Assembly (NCBI GenBank): GCA_021821605.1 | Contig: JAKACG010000013.1 | Span: 1 to 14,998, forward strand | Direction of reading: 5' to 3' | Origin: Microcaldota archaeon | Lineage (GTDB): Archaea > Micrarchaeota > Micrarchaeia > Micrarchaeales > CABMGC01 | Length of the DNA stretch: 14,998 nucleotides | Shown: piece after piece, positions 8,832 to 14,985 of the stretch | Numbering within the stretch: position 1 is the stretch's first letter | Layout: every line of letters starts with the position of its first letter | Made by a program: the position numbers and the translations under genes | The notes under the pieces: model-generated | Seen by the model: only the letters and a program-made list of their open reading frames with translations | Database searches by the model: none | Told to the model about the DNA's origin: nothing

Positions 8832-10217
8832 ATGAAGTTTGATATAGAATATAAAACAATAGAGAGTGTTGCAGGACCTTTGGTAGTGGTAGGCCAAGTT
8901 AGAGCAGCTTCTTACAATGAAATAGTAAAGATAAGAATGCAAAGCGGAGAGTACCGTTTAGGACAGGTGCTGGATACAAGCGATGGAAAGGCAATAGTTC
9001 AGGTTTTTGGCCCTACAAGTGGAATAAATATAAACAAAACCTCTGTAAGTTTCTTGGGTGAGACCTTTACTGTAGGGGTCAGCGACTCGATGCTCGGAAG
9101 AATCTTTGATGGTCAGGGACATCCTAGAGATATGGGTTCAAACATCTCTGGAAAGGAGAAAAGAGACATAAATGGTTTTCCTATAAATCCTGTTTCAAGA
9201 TCATATCCAAGCGATTTCATAGAAACAGGAATCTCAACAATAGATGGACTTAATACTTTAGTCAGAGGTCAGAAACTACCTATCTTTTCAGGTTCTGGAC
9301 TGCCTCATAATCAGCTTGCAGCACAGATAACTAGGCAGGCAAAGGTAAAGAACAAAAATGAAAATTTTGCGGTAGTGTTCGCAGGCATAGGAATAACGTA
9401 TGATGATGCGGAGTACTTCACAAATGAGTTCAGGAGAACTGGTGCTTTGAGCAGGACAGTAGCATTCATAAATCTTGCAGATGATCCAAGCATAGAAAGA
9501 ATATTAACGCCTAGAATAGCATTAACCACAGCAGAGTATCTTGCATATGAAAAAGGCATGCATGTATTGGTTATACTAAATGATATGACCAACTACGCAG
9601 AAGCATTAAGAGAGCTCTCAAGCGCAAGAGAAGAGGTTCCTGGAAGAAGAGGCTATCCTGGTTACATGTATACTGACTTTGCAAGCATATATGAAAGAGC
9701 TGGCGTTCTTCATGGAAAGAAAGGAAGTATAACACAGCTTGATATTCTTACAATGCCAAGCGACGATGTAACGCATCCTATACCAGATCTAACCGGTTAT
9801 ATAACTGAGGGTCAGATCTTTCTAAGCAGGCAGCTATACAACAAAGGCATATATCCTCCTATAAATCCGTTGGGCTCTTTATCAAGGCTTATGGGTAATG
9901 GCGTAGGATCTGGAAAGACTAGGGAGGATCATAAAGGCGTTTCCGATCAGCTTTTCGGTGCATATGCTCGTGCTCAGGACGCAAAGAGCTTAAGCTCTAT
10001 TGTTGGTGCAGAGGCGCTTAGTGAAAGCGACAAGCGTTATTTGAACTTCGGAGACAACTTTGAAAACAAATTCATAAGCCAAGGTTTTGATGAAAACAGA
10101 TCTATAGAGAGAACCCTTGAGATAGGATGGGAACTTTTGTCATTATTGCCAGAAACAGAATTGTCAAGAATAAAAGAGGAGTACATAAAGAAGTATTATA
10201 TAAAAAATAAAAAATAA
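8832..10217 (+). CDS. atpB: A-type ATP synthase subunit B (non-catalytic/regulatory)
   Basis: Subunit B alternates with A in the head; it binds nucleotide at non-catalytic interfaces. The barrel starts [14 protein letters not shown]. The degenerate P-loop FSGSGLPHN (about 152-160), with no GK(T/S), is diagnostic of B as opposed to A. Other family blocks are [49 protein letters not shown] and [16 protein letters not shown] 8832 gives 461 residues, the normal length. It is one nucleotide after the atpA stop, with GGTG at 8822-8825, 6 nt upstream and inside the last codons of atpA. The frame is open further upstream to 8781, but that would add a Lys/Arg-rich stretch foreign to the family. Confidence 0.98.
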   Translation: MKFDIEYKTIESVAGPLVVVGQVRAASYNEIVKIRMQSGEYRLGQVLDTSDGKAIVQVFGPTSGININKTSVSFLGETFTVGVSDSMLGRIFDGQGHPRDMGSNISGKEKRDINGFPINPVSRSYPSDFIETGISTIDGLNTLVRGQKLPIFSGSGLPHNQLAAQITRQAKVKNKNENFAVVFAGIGITYDDAEYFTNEFRRTGALSRTVAFINLADDPSIERILTPRIALTTAEYLAYEKGMHVLVILNDMTNYAEALRELSSAREEVPGRRGYPGYMYTDFASIYERAGVLHGKKGSITQLDILTMPSDDVTHPIPDLTGYITEGQIFLSRQLYNKGIYPPINPLGSLSRLMGNGVGSGKTREDHKGVSDQLFGAYARAQDAKSLSSIVGAEALSESDKRYLNFGDNFENKFISQGFDENRSIERTLEIGWELLSLLPETELSRIKEEYIKKYYIKNKK

Positions 10218-10239
10218 GTAAAACTTTGAGTGTTAAACT

Positions 10240-10863
10240 ATGGAAAAGATAAACCCAACAAGAATTAATCTTATACAAGTAAGAGTACGCACAAGAACAG
10301 CATCAAAAGGCTACTCAATACTAAAGCGTAAAAGAGAGGCTCTTGTTCTTGAGTTTTTAAAGCTTTTAAAACAATCTGGCAAGGATAGGGATCATCTATA
10401 TAAAATACTTCAAGGTGCATATAAGACCGTTGCAATATCCTCGGCATATGTTGGCAACTTCGAACTTGAGTCCAGTGCAATGCAAATACCTGAAGCTGAT
10501 CCCATAGCAATGTCAATAAAGAACATAATGGGCGTTAAAATTCCTGAAACACAGCTAGAAAAAAACGTTGATAATCAAGAGCTATCGTTATCTCCAACAG
10601 TTGCGGTTGATGATATACGTGTATCATTTGATGAGGTAATAAACACAATACTAGATGTTGCTCAGAGAGAGCAGGGTCTTAAAAGGCTGGTTATTGAGAT
10701 AGAAAAAACAAAAAGAAGGGTAAATGCTCTTGATTATATAGTAATACCTGGGTTAAAGTCCCAAGCAAAGTACATATCTATGAGACTAGAAGAGCTAGAT
10801 AGAGATACCTTCTCTGCACTTAAGCATGTAAAGAAGAGACTTTCAAGGGAAGAAAATGAGTAA
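10240..10863 (+). CDS. atpD: A-type ATP synthase subunit D (central shaft)
   Basis: Subunit D is the long antiparallel coiled-coil shaft that rotates inside the A3B3 head. The 207-residue product starts INPTRINLIQ and has the family N-terminal helix with KGYSILKRKREALVLEFLKLL. The C-terminal helix contains EIEKTKRRVNALDYIVIPGL, the family pattern around R-R-V-N-A-L-E-x-x-x-I-P, then a Glu/Arg-rich end. The ATG at 10240 lies 22 nt after atpB; GAGTG about 8 nt upstream is a weak Shine-Dalgarno candidate. Its last codons overlap the start of the next gene by 8 nt, so the downstream pyrophosphatase gene is almost certainly on the same transcript. No atpG follows. Confidence 0.96.
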   Translation: MEKINPTRINLIQVRVRTRTASKGYSILKRKREALVLEFLKLLKQSGKDRDHLYKILQGAYKTVAISSAYVGNFELESSAMQIPEADPIAMSIKNIMGVKIPETQLEKNVDNQELSLSPTVAVDDIRVSFDEVINTILDVAQREQGLKRLVIEIEKTKRRVNALDYIVIPGLKSQAKYISMRLEELDRDTFSALKHVKKRLSREENE

Positions 10864-11524
10864 CGCCTGTCTTTTTAGTGGCGGCAAGGACTCAACTTTA
10901 GCATTACATAAAGTTATTGGATCTGGAATTAAAATTGATCTTCTTATAACCTTTTTATCAAAGAACAAGTTTAGCTATATGTTTCATTATCCTAATGCAA
11001 GGCAAACTGCTCTTCAGGCAAAGGCCATGGGAATAAAACAGATATTCATAGATACCGAAGGCAAAAAAGAGGAGGAGCTAAAGGATCTTGAAACTGCATT
11101 GATAGAAAATAATGTAAAACTACTAGTTACTGGTGCAACCTTTAGCAGATATCAAGCCGATAGAATAAAGGCAATCACCGATAAACATGGTATAGAAAAC
11201 ATAGCTCCATTATGGCATATAGATCCGATCTCTGAGCTAACGGAGCTTTCTGAAAACTTTAATGTAATAATGACCGCGGTAGCAGCTGAAGGTTTAGACG
11301 AAACTTTTTTAGGAAGAAGACTAGATGAGTCATTAATAAAAAAACTTATAGAACTAAATAAAAAGAACGGGATAAATCTTGTATTCGAAGGCGGAGAGGC
11401 TGAAAGCTTTGTTTTAGATGCACCGCTTTTCAATAAAAAAATAGTGATTAAAAACTCAAAGAAAGAGTGGAACGGAGAGCGCGGAGTATTTGAAATACTT
11501 GATGCTGTTCTTGAAAATAAGTAG
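10856..11524 (+). CDS. dph6: Diphthine-ammonia ligase-like ATP pyrophosphatase
   Basis: This N-type ATP pyrophosphatase most resembles archaeal Dph6-type enzymes, which use ATP and ammonia for the last step of diphthamide synthesis on elongation factor 2. The PP-loop SGGKDS is at residues 8-13. The middle carries TGATFSRYQADRI, and the C-terminal part has FEGGEAESFVLDAPL (about 177-191), the EGGE-x-E(S/T) pattern of this family. Its 222 residues fit the short archaeal form with no extra RidA-like domains. The ATG at 10856 overlaps the end of atpD by 8 nt, with AAGGGAAG just upstream as a possible ribosome site. Family assignment is strong; the exact substrate is inferred from the family. The EF2 and dph1-5 genes are not in this window. 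Confidence 0.87.
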   Translation: MSNACLFSGGKDSTLALHKVIGSGIKIDLLITFLSKNKFSYMFHYPNARQTALQAKAMGIKQIFIDTEGKKEEELKDLETALIENNVKLLVTGATFSRYQADRIKAITDKHGIENIAPLWHIDPISELTELSENFNVIMTAVAAEGLDETFLGRRLDESLIKKLIELNKKNGINLVFEGGEAESFVLDAPLFNKKIVIKNSKKEWNGERGVFEILDAVLENK

Positions 11525-11529
11525 ATTAA

Positions 11530-12744
11530 ATGTCATTTGTTTTAGATAAAATAAGTATGGTTGAGAATCCAATAGCTGAGACATCACAGATAGCAGAACA
11601 GCTCGAAAAAGAAGGTAAACAGATACTTAAATTCAGCATAGGTGATCCTGCAGCATACTTTAAAACTCCAGAGTATATACTTTCTGCATATAAGCTAGCA
11701 TTAGAAAATCATAAGACTGCATACTCTGATTGGAAAGGAAATGAAGGTCTAAGGTCTGCAGTAGCATCACGATACAAAGATCTATACAATGTAGAGTACA
11801 CCCCAGATACAGTTCAGATAACACAAGGCGTAAGCGAGGCTTTGCAGTTCATAAATATGTCCTTGATAGAAAAAAACACTACAGCTGTTATAATAGCTCC
11901 TTTTTTTACTCAGTATTTGCCGTACATACTTATGGAGGGAGGAAAGCCAATATTAACTTTTCATGATTTTTCAAACAATTGGAATATAGATACTGAAAGC
12001 TTAAAAGAAAAGATAAAAAATGCAGGAAAAAACAAGCCAAAGTACATTCTTGTAACAAATCCAAATAATCCTACCGGTACAGTTCCATCTGAAAAATCAT
12101 TAAAGGAGGTAGTTGAAATAGCAAAAGACAATGATATTTTTTTGATATCTGACGAGATATATGATGAAATTTTATATAAAGGTACAAAGTTCACCAGTGT
12201 TTCTTCATTAGCAAAAGGAGTACCACATATGATATTAAACGGTGCATCAAAGAACTTAATAGCTACTGGTTTTAGGATAGGTTTTTGCATAACGCCTGAA
12301 AACGATAAGAAATCAGTGTCATTAAGAGATTCAATCTCAATACTGTCCAACTCAAGGCTTTCGGCAAATACTCCTTCACAATATGCTGTTGCAGAGGGAA
12401 TAAGCAATAAAGAAGAACATAAAAAGGCACTAAAGGACTTTATAGATAAAGTAGAGAGAAGAGCCTCTCTTTCATACAAATTATCTCAAGAAAGCGAGTT
12501 TCTAAAGGCCGTAAAACCTACATCTGCTTTCTACCTCTTTCCTCAAATAGACTTAAATATTTTAAAGATTAATACAGATAAGGAATTTGTAGAGCTCCTC
12601 TTAAAAGAAGAGCATCTTCAAGTTATTAGAGGATCAGGTTTTGGAATGCCTGGCTTTATAAGGATGGTTACTCTTCCAAGCGAGGATAAAATAACCGAAG
12701 CATTCTCTTGTATTGAAAGATTTTGTAAAAGGCATAAAAAATAA
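11530..12744 (+). CDS. Class I/II PLP-dependent aminotransferase
   Basis: This fold-type I aminotransferase moves an amino group between an amino acid and a 2-oxo acid using pyridoxal phosphate. Cofactor-binding features are NPNNPTG (177-183), Asp208 and Tyr211 in ISDEIYDEI, and the Schiff-base Lys241 in NGASKNLIATGFRIG. The substrate carboxylate arginine is probably Arg378 in GMPGFIRMVTLP. The N-terminus, with FSIGDPAAYFKTPEYI, resembles archaeal alanine/aspartate-type enzymes, possibly AlaA-like, but substrate cannot be read from sequence. At 404 residues it is full length. It starts 5 nt after the pyrophosphatase stop without a clear Shine-Dalgarno site, so it is probably co-transcribed with the operon. 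Its stop is followed after 2 nt by a tRNA gene, so the tRNA may be processed from the same transcript. Confidence 0.92.
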   Translation: MSFVLDKISMVENPIAETSQIAEQLEKEGKQILKFSIGDPAAYFKTPEYILSAYKLALENHKTAYSDWKGNEGLRSAVASRYKDLYNVEYTPDTVQITQGVSEALQFINMSLIEKNTTAVIIAPFFTQYLPYILMEGGKPILTFHDFSNNWNIDTESLKEKIKNAGKNKPKYILVTNPNNPTGTVPSEKSLKEVVEIAKDNDIFLISDEIYDEILYKGTKFTSVSSLAKGVPHMILNGASKNLIATGFRIGFCITPENDKKSVSLRDSISILSNSRLSANTPSQYAVAEGISNKEEHKKALKDFIDKVERRASLSYKLSQESEFLKAVKPTSAFYLFPQIDLNILKINTDKEFVELLLKEEHLQVIRGSGFGMPGFIRMVTLPSEDKITEAFSCIERFCKRHKK

Positions 12745-12746
12745 AC

Positions 12747-12817
12747 GGAGGCATAGTCTAGTGGTAGGACGTCACCTTTACACGGTGAAGGTCTGGGTTC
12801 GATTCCCTGTGCCTCCA
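12747..12817 (+). tRNA. tRNA-Val (anticodon UAC)
   Basis: A complete 71-nt cloverleaf. The acceptor stem GGAGGCA pairs with TGCCTCC (discriminator A; CCA not encoded). The D stem is GTCT/GGAC with loop AGTGGTA. The anticodon stem TCACC/GGTGA encloses loop TTTACAC, so the anticodon is TAC (valine). A 4-nt variable region follows, then the T arm CTGGG-TTCGATT-CCCTG. The T stem has a U50-U64 mismatch; all other stems pair fully, allowing G-U. No intron is present. It begins 2 nt after the aminotransferase stop, and a 13-nt copy of its 3' end lies at 13353-13365. Confidence 0.95.
12803..12815 (+). repeat. tRNA 3'-end direct repeat, copy 1 (in tRNA-Val)
   Basis: TTCCCTGTGCCTC, from the T loop into the acceptor stem, recurs exactly at 13353-13365. 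Archaeal and phage integrases commonly use this part of tRNA genes as their attachment core, so this may be one end of an integration scar. Confidence 0.7.
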
Positions 12818-12859
12818 TGTCATCAATAAATAGACGACGAAAAGCCACCTAATTTCTGA

Positions 12860-13254
12860 TTAAAGGTAATCAAACTCTTTCTGACCACGTTTCATTCCGT
12901 AGTAATCAGCTACTGCCTTGAACGATTCTTTTGGCTCCCAAGACATGTCTGGATAGGTTACTCCGTGTTTTCCATTCGCATAGCTCTTTACCAGACTTGC
13001 GCTCTCTCTGTCTAAATCATACTTCGGATTTTCATCGTAAGGATATCTCGGTGGCCCATATTTAAGGCGTATTCGGCAGCATCAGTCAGCCTTCGTATGT
13101 CTTGCCCGGAGATTCTCACAGCGTTGCAATGTAGATCATTCTTTATGATTTCTAATTCCCTGCGCACTGTCTTCGGATCGTAATCGGGCCTCAAGTTCCC
13201 ACCCATCACGCTTCCCACATCGTAAGCTACTCCTTTTAGCCTCATTACTTTCAC
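12860..13254 (-). pseudogene. Internally deleted, frameshifted gene remnant (possible TIM-barrel family)
   Basis: On the minus strand an ATG at 13254 (or 13245, after GTGAAAGTA) encodes about 67 sensible residues. They include LKGVAYDVGSVMGGNLRPDY, then KTVRRELEIIKNDLHCNAVR and a helix DIRRLTDAAEYALNMG; the frame then degenerates and stops at 13012. In another frame, from about 13050, a second coherent stretch runs to a stop at 12860-12862 and includes YPYDENPKYDLD, SLVKSYANGKHGVTYPDM and SWEPKESFKAVADYY. The first part looks like the N-terminus and the second like the C-terminus of one family of roughly 300 or more residues that I recall as a TIM-barrel-like hypothetical protein from archaea and actinobacteria. 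If so, the middle is missing and the ends are joined out of frame. The reading of the two frames is direct; the family and the size of the deletion are from memory. Confidence 0.65.
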
Positions 13255-13352
13255 TAATATTATTTCGCTATAACGGTTAATAAGACTATTTTGAGATTAT
13301 AATATTAAATAATATCAGTCAATATCGTTTCGGAAATGCACTGGATACTGAC

Positions 13353-13365
13353 TTCCCTGTGCCTC
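13353..13365 (+). repeat. tRNA 3'-end direct repeat, copy 2 (candidate att scar)
   Basis: An exact copy of TTCCCTGTGCCTC from tRNA-Val (12803-12815), in the same orientation and 550 nt downstream. The next base differs (T instead of C) and similarity stops. No cloverleaf can form around it. It fits the distal attachment site left by an integrase-borne element. Confidence 0.65.
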
Positions 13366-13367
13366 TA

Positions 13368-13379
13368 AACGTCTACAAA
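13368..13379 (+). repeat. 12-nt direct repeat AACGTCTACAAA, copy 1
   Basis: AACGTCTACAAA recurs exactly at 13458-13469, 90 nt downstream. The two copies flank the left inverted repeat of the insertion sequence. Role unknown. Confidence 0.6.
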
Positions 13380-13403
13380 TCGATGGCGAGGTTGTGTATG
13401 TTT

Positions 13404-13433
13404 AAACCTTAACTCAGCTCGTTTTTGGTAATA
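13404..13433 (+). repeat. Left inverted repeat of the insertion sequence
   Basis: Contains AAACCTTAACTCAGCT and ends TTGGTAATA. It matches the reverse complement of 14956-14985 at 24 of 30 positions with no gap; the mismatches cluster in five bases between GCT and TTGGTAATA. Confidence 0.75.
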
Positions 13434-13457
13434 GGTAAAGGGAGGGTGCTTATACTT

Positions 13458-13469
13458 AACGTCTACAAA
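13458..13469 (+). repeat. 12-nt direct repeat AACGTCTACAAA, copy 2
   Basis: Exact copy of 13368-13379. It lies between the left inverted repeat and the transposase promoter, inside the insertion sequence. Confidence 0.6.
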
Positions 13470-13481
13470 ACAGACAGAAAG

Positions 13482-13492
13482 TATTATAAATT
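13482..13492 (+). promoter_or_regulatory. TATA box candidate for the transposase gene
   Basis: TATTATAAATT lies about 25 nt upstream of the ATG at 13514, so a normally spaced archaeal start site would fall at or a few bases before the ATG. This predicts a leaderless or nearly leaderless transcript. Confidence 0.45.
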
Positions 13493-13493
13493 G

Positions 13494-13515
13494 ATATTAC
13501 CAACTTTGGTAATAT
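13494..13515. promoter_or_regulatory. Perfect palindrome spanning the transposase start codon
   Basis: Arms ATATTACCAA (13494-13503) and TTGGTAATAT (13506-13515) are exact reverse complements separated by CT. The right arm includes the A and T of the ATG start codon at 13514. The arm motif TTGGTAATA also occurs in both terminal inverted repeats (13425-13433; reverse complement at 14956-14964). A protein that binds the ends could therefore also bind here and repress its own gene; alternatively an RNA hairpin could hide the start codon. Both roles are inference. Confidence 0.7.
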
Positions 13516-14971
13516 GGAATATCCAAGTTGGGTCTTATCTCATAGGCGCAAGGGAACTGCGATAGAGAGGCATGGCGACAACTATTACTTGAGGGAAGTC
13601 AGCAGCGTGTGGGATAAAGATAAACATAGAGCGAAGAAGATCAGTGGCAAGTATTTAGGTAAGATAACTATTCACGGTCTTGTACAACCTAAACACGAAG
13701 CAGTTCTGCAAAAGTTGAAGGATAATAGGATAACAGTAAAAGAATACGGCGCAACACGGTTCCTGACAGACCTGAATAAAGACATAATAGACTTGATAAA
13801 GAAGCACTTTCCTACTGATTGGAAAGAGATCTTTGTATTTGCAATGTTTAGGCTTATGCACAACTCTCCGATAAAAAATCTGGATTTTCTTAACACAACT
13901 TCGTTCATAGGAGATACTATCAATGCAGATATGAACGACAGATTGATAGGACGGCTGCTAAGAGAATTGGGTACAGAAAGAGGTACTATAACCGAGTTCC
14001 TATCCAACTTTGTTACAGGAGGGGAATATTTGGCTGTAGACTTAACACACATCTTCTCACTGTCAGAGAATGTCGTTTCATCGATGACAGGATATAACAG
14101 CAAAAGAGATTTTGCGCCGCAGGTTAATCTCCTTTACCTGTTTAATTTGACGAGGAGCATGCCGGCGTATTTTAGGACTGTAGTAGGCTCGATATCAAGT
14201 GTTTCTTCATTGTCTCTGAGTATAAAGGAAAGTGGTGCAAAAGACGTCGTGTTGGTTGGGGATAAAGGATTCTACTCGGCAAATAACATCGAAGAGCTCG
14301 AAAAGGAAGACCTTCATTACATACTACCCCTCAAACGTGATAGCTCTCTTATAGACTACAATATTGTACGGAGTGGCGATATGCGCAAATTTAATGGCCA
14401 TTTCGTTTTCGAGAAGAGACCGATTCATTATTACTCGTATAGCTTGGACAAGAGGAGGATATTCTTCTTTCTCGACGAAAGGCTTAGGACTGAAGAAATG
14501 AAGGATGCGATACAGAGAGCCAACGATGAAGAAAAGAGCAAGGAGGATCAAGACAAAAGTAAAGAACAGTTTTATGAGATGAATCATAGGATGGGTACGA
14601 TTGCCGTAATAACTGACTTGCAGACTGATAACGGCGAAGAAATATACTCGTTCCTCAAACAACGTGTAAATATAGAACAACTGTATGATACCTTCAAGAA
14701 TACGTTAGAAGCGGATAGATCTTACATGCGCGATGATTATCAGTTGGAGGGATGGATGTTTATCAATTTCGTGGCGATTCTTCTGTACTACAAAATATAC
14801 AACCTTCTTGTGGACAAAAAAGCACTCAATAAGTATTCTATAAAAGATGTCTTGCTGTATCTTGAACGGGTACACAAACTGAAGATTGATAACACATGGA
14901 TTACTTCAGAGATACCAAAGAAAACTGCCAACCTTCTTGAAAAACTTGAGATACATATTACCAACGATTAG
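13514..14971 (+). CDS. IS4-superfamily DDE transposase
   Basis: This 485-residue transposase appears intact. The N-terminal part (about 1-170), with the motif KISGKYLGKIT, is probably the DNA-binding region. The RNase-H-like catalytic core has Asp176 in LAVDLTH, Asp250 in VLVGDKGFYS, and Glu388 in RVNIEQLYDTFKN. Around this Glu the spacing R-x3-E-x6-K (Arg384, Glu388, Lys395) is the IS4 signature, though the usual Tyr before the Arg is replaced by Phe/Leu. The long segment between the second Asp and the Glu contains the usual beta-strand insertion and a charged stretch near 335-355. The C-terminus lies inside the right inverted repeat. The ATG at 13514 is placed by the TATA spacing and lies in a palindrome. 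It resembles IS1634/IS4-type transposases of archaea, but exact group and origin need a database comparison. Confidence 0.93.
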   Translation: MEYPSWVLSHRRKGTAIERHGDNYYLREVSSVWDKDKHRAKKISGKYLGKITIHGLVQPKHEAVLQKLKDNRITVKEYGATRFLTDLNKDIIDLIKKHFPTDWKEIFVFAMFRLMHNSPIKNLDFLNTTSFIGDTINADMNDRLIGRLLRELGTERGTITEFLSNFVTGGEYLAVDLTHIFSLSENVVSSMTGYNSKRDFAPQVNLLYLFNLTRSMPAYFRTVVGSISSVSSLSLSIKESGAKDVVLVGDKGFYSANNIEELEKEDLHYILPLKRDSSLIDYNIVRSGDMRKFNGHFVFEKRPIHYYSYSLDKRRIFFFLDERLRTEEMKDAIQRANDEEKSKEDQDKSKEQFYEMNHRMGTIAVITDLQTDNGEEIYSFLKQRVNIEQLYDTFKNTLEADRSYMRDDYQLEGWMFINFVAILLYYKIYNLLVDKKALNKYSIKDVLLYLERVHKLKIDNTWITSEIPKKTANLLEKLEIHITND

Positions 14972-14985
14972 CGGAGTTAGGGTTT
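14956..14985 (-). repeat. Right inverted repeat of the insertion sequence
   Basis: The reverse complement starts AAACCCTAACTCCGCT and ends TTGGTAATA, matching the left repeat at 24 of 30 positions. It covers the last five codons and stop of the transposase gene and 14 nt beyond it. Confidence 0.75.

Larger units (their letters stand above)
12818..13397. other. Accessory region between tRNA-Val and the insertion sequence
   Basis: No intact gene is visible here. The stretch holds a decayed minus-strand gene (12860-13254), an AT-rich spacer with a short palindrome (ATATTAAATAATAT, 13302-13315), the second tRNA 3'-end copy (13353-13365), and the first copy of a 12-nt direct repeat (13368-13379). 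The coding remnant uses more G and C than the operon to its left. I read it as the remains of a tRNA-targeted integration, now next to an insertion sequence. That history is inference. Confidence 0.6.

Noticed and set aside
11961..12479. 172-codon minus-strand open frame
   Set aside because: Antisense to the aminotransferase across its PLP-binding motifs; Ser/Phe-rich composition typical of a shadow frame.
12618..12848. Minus-strand open frame of 76 codons over the tRNA, containing the phrase MEAQGIEPRP
   Set aside because: It is the antisense of tRNA-Val and the end of the aminotransferase. Frames of this kind are a well-known annotation artefact of tRNA genes.
13302..13315. Palindrome ATATTAAATAATAT
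   Set aside because: Such short A/T-only palindromes are expected often in DNA this AT-rich; no gene or repeat is tied to it.
13672..14103. 143-codon minus-strand frame inside the transposase gene, and another at 14324-14680
   Set aside because: Antisense to an intact transposase with its catalytic residues. The 14324-14680 frame looks partly membrane-like, but only because it reads a charged coding strand in reverse.
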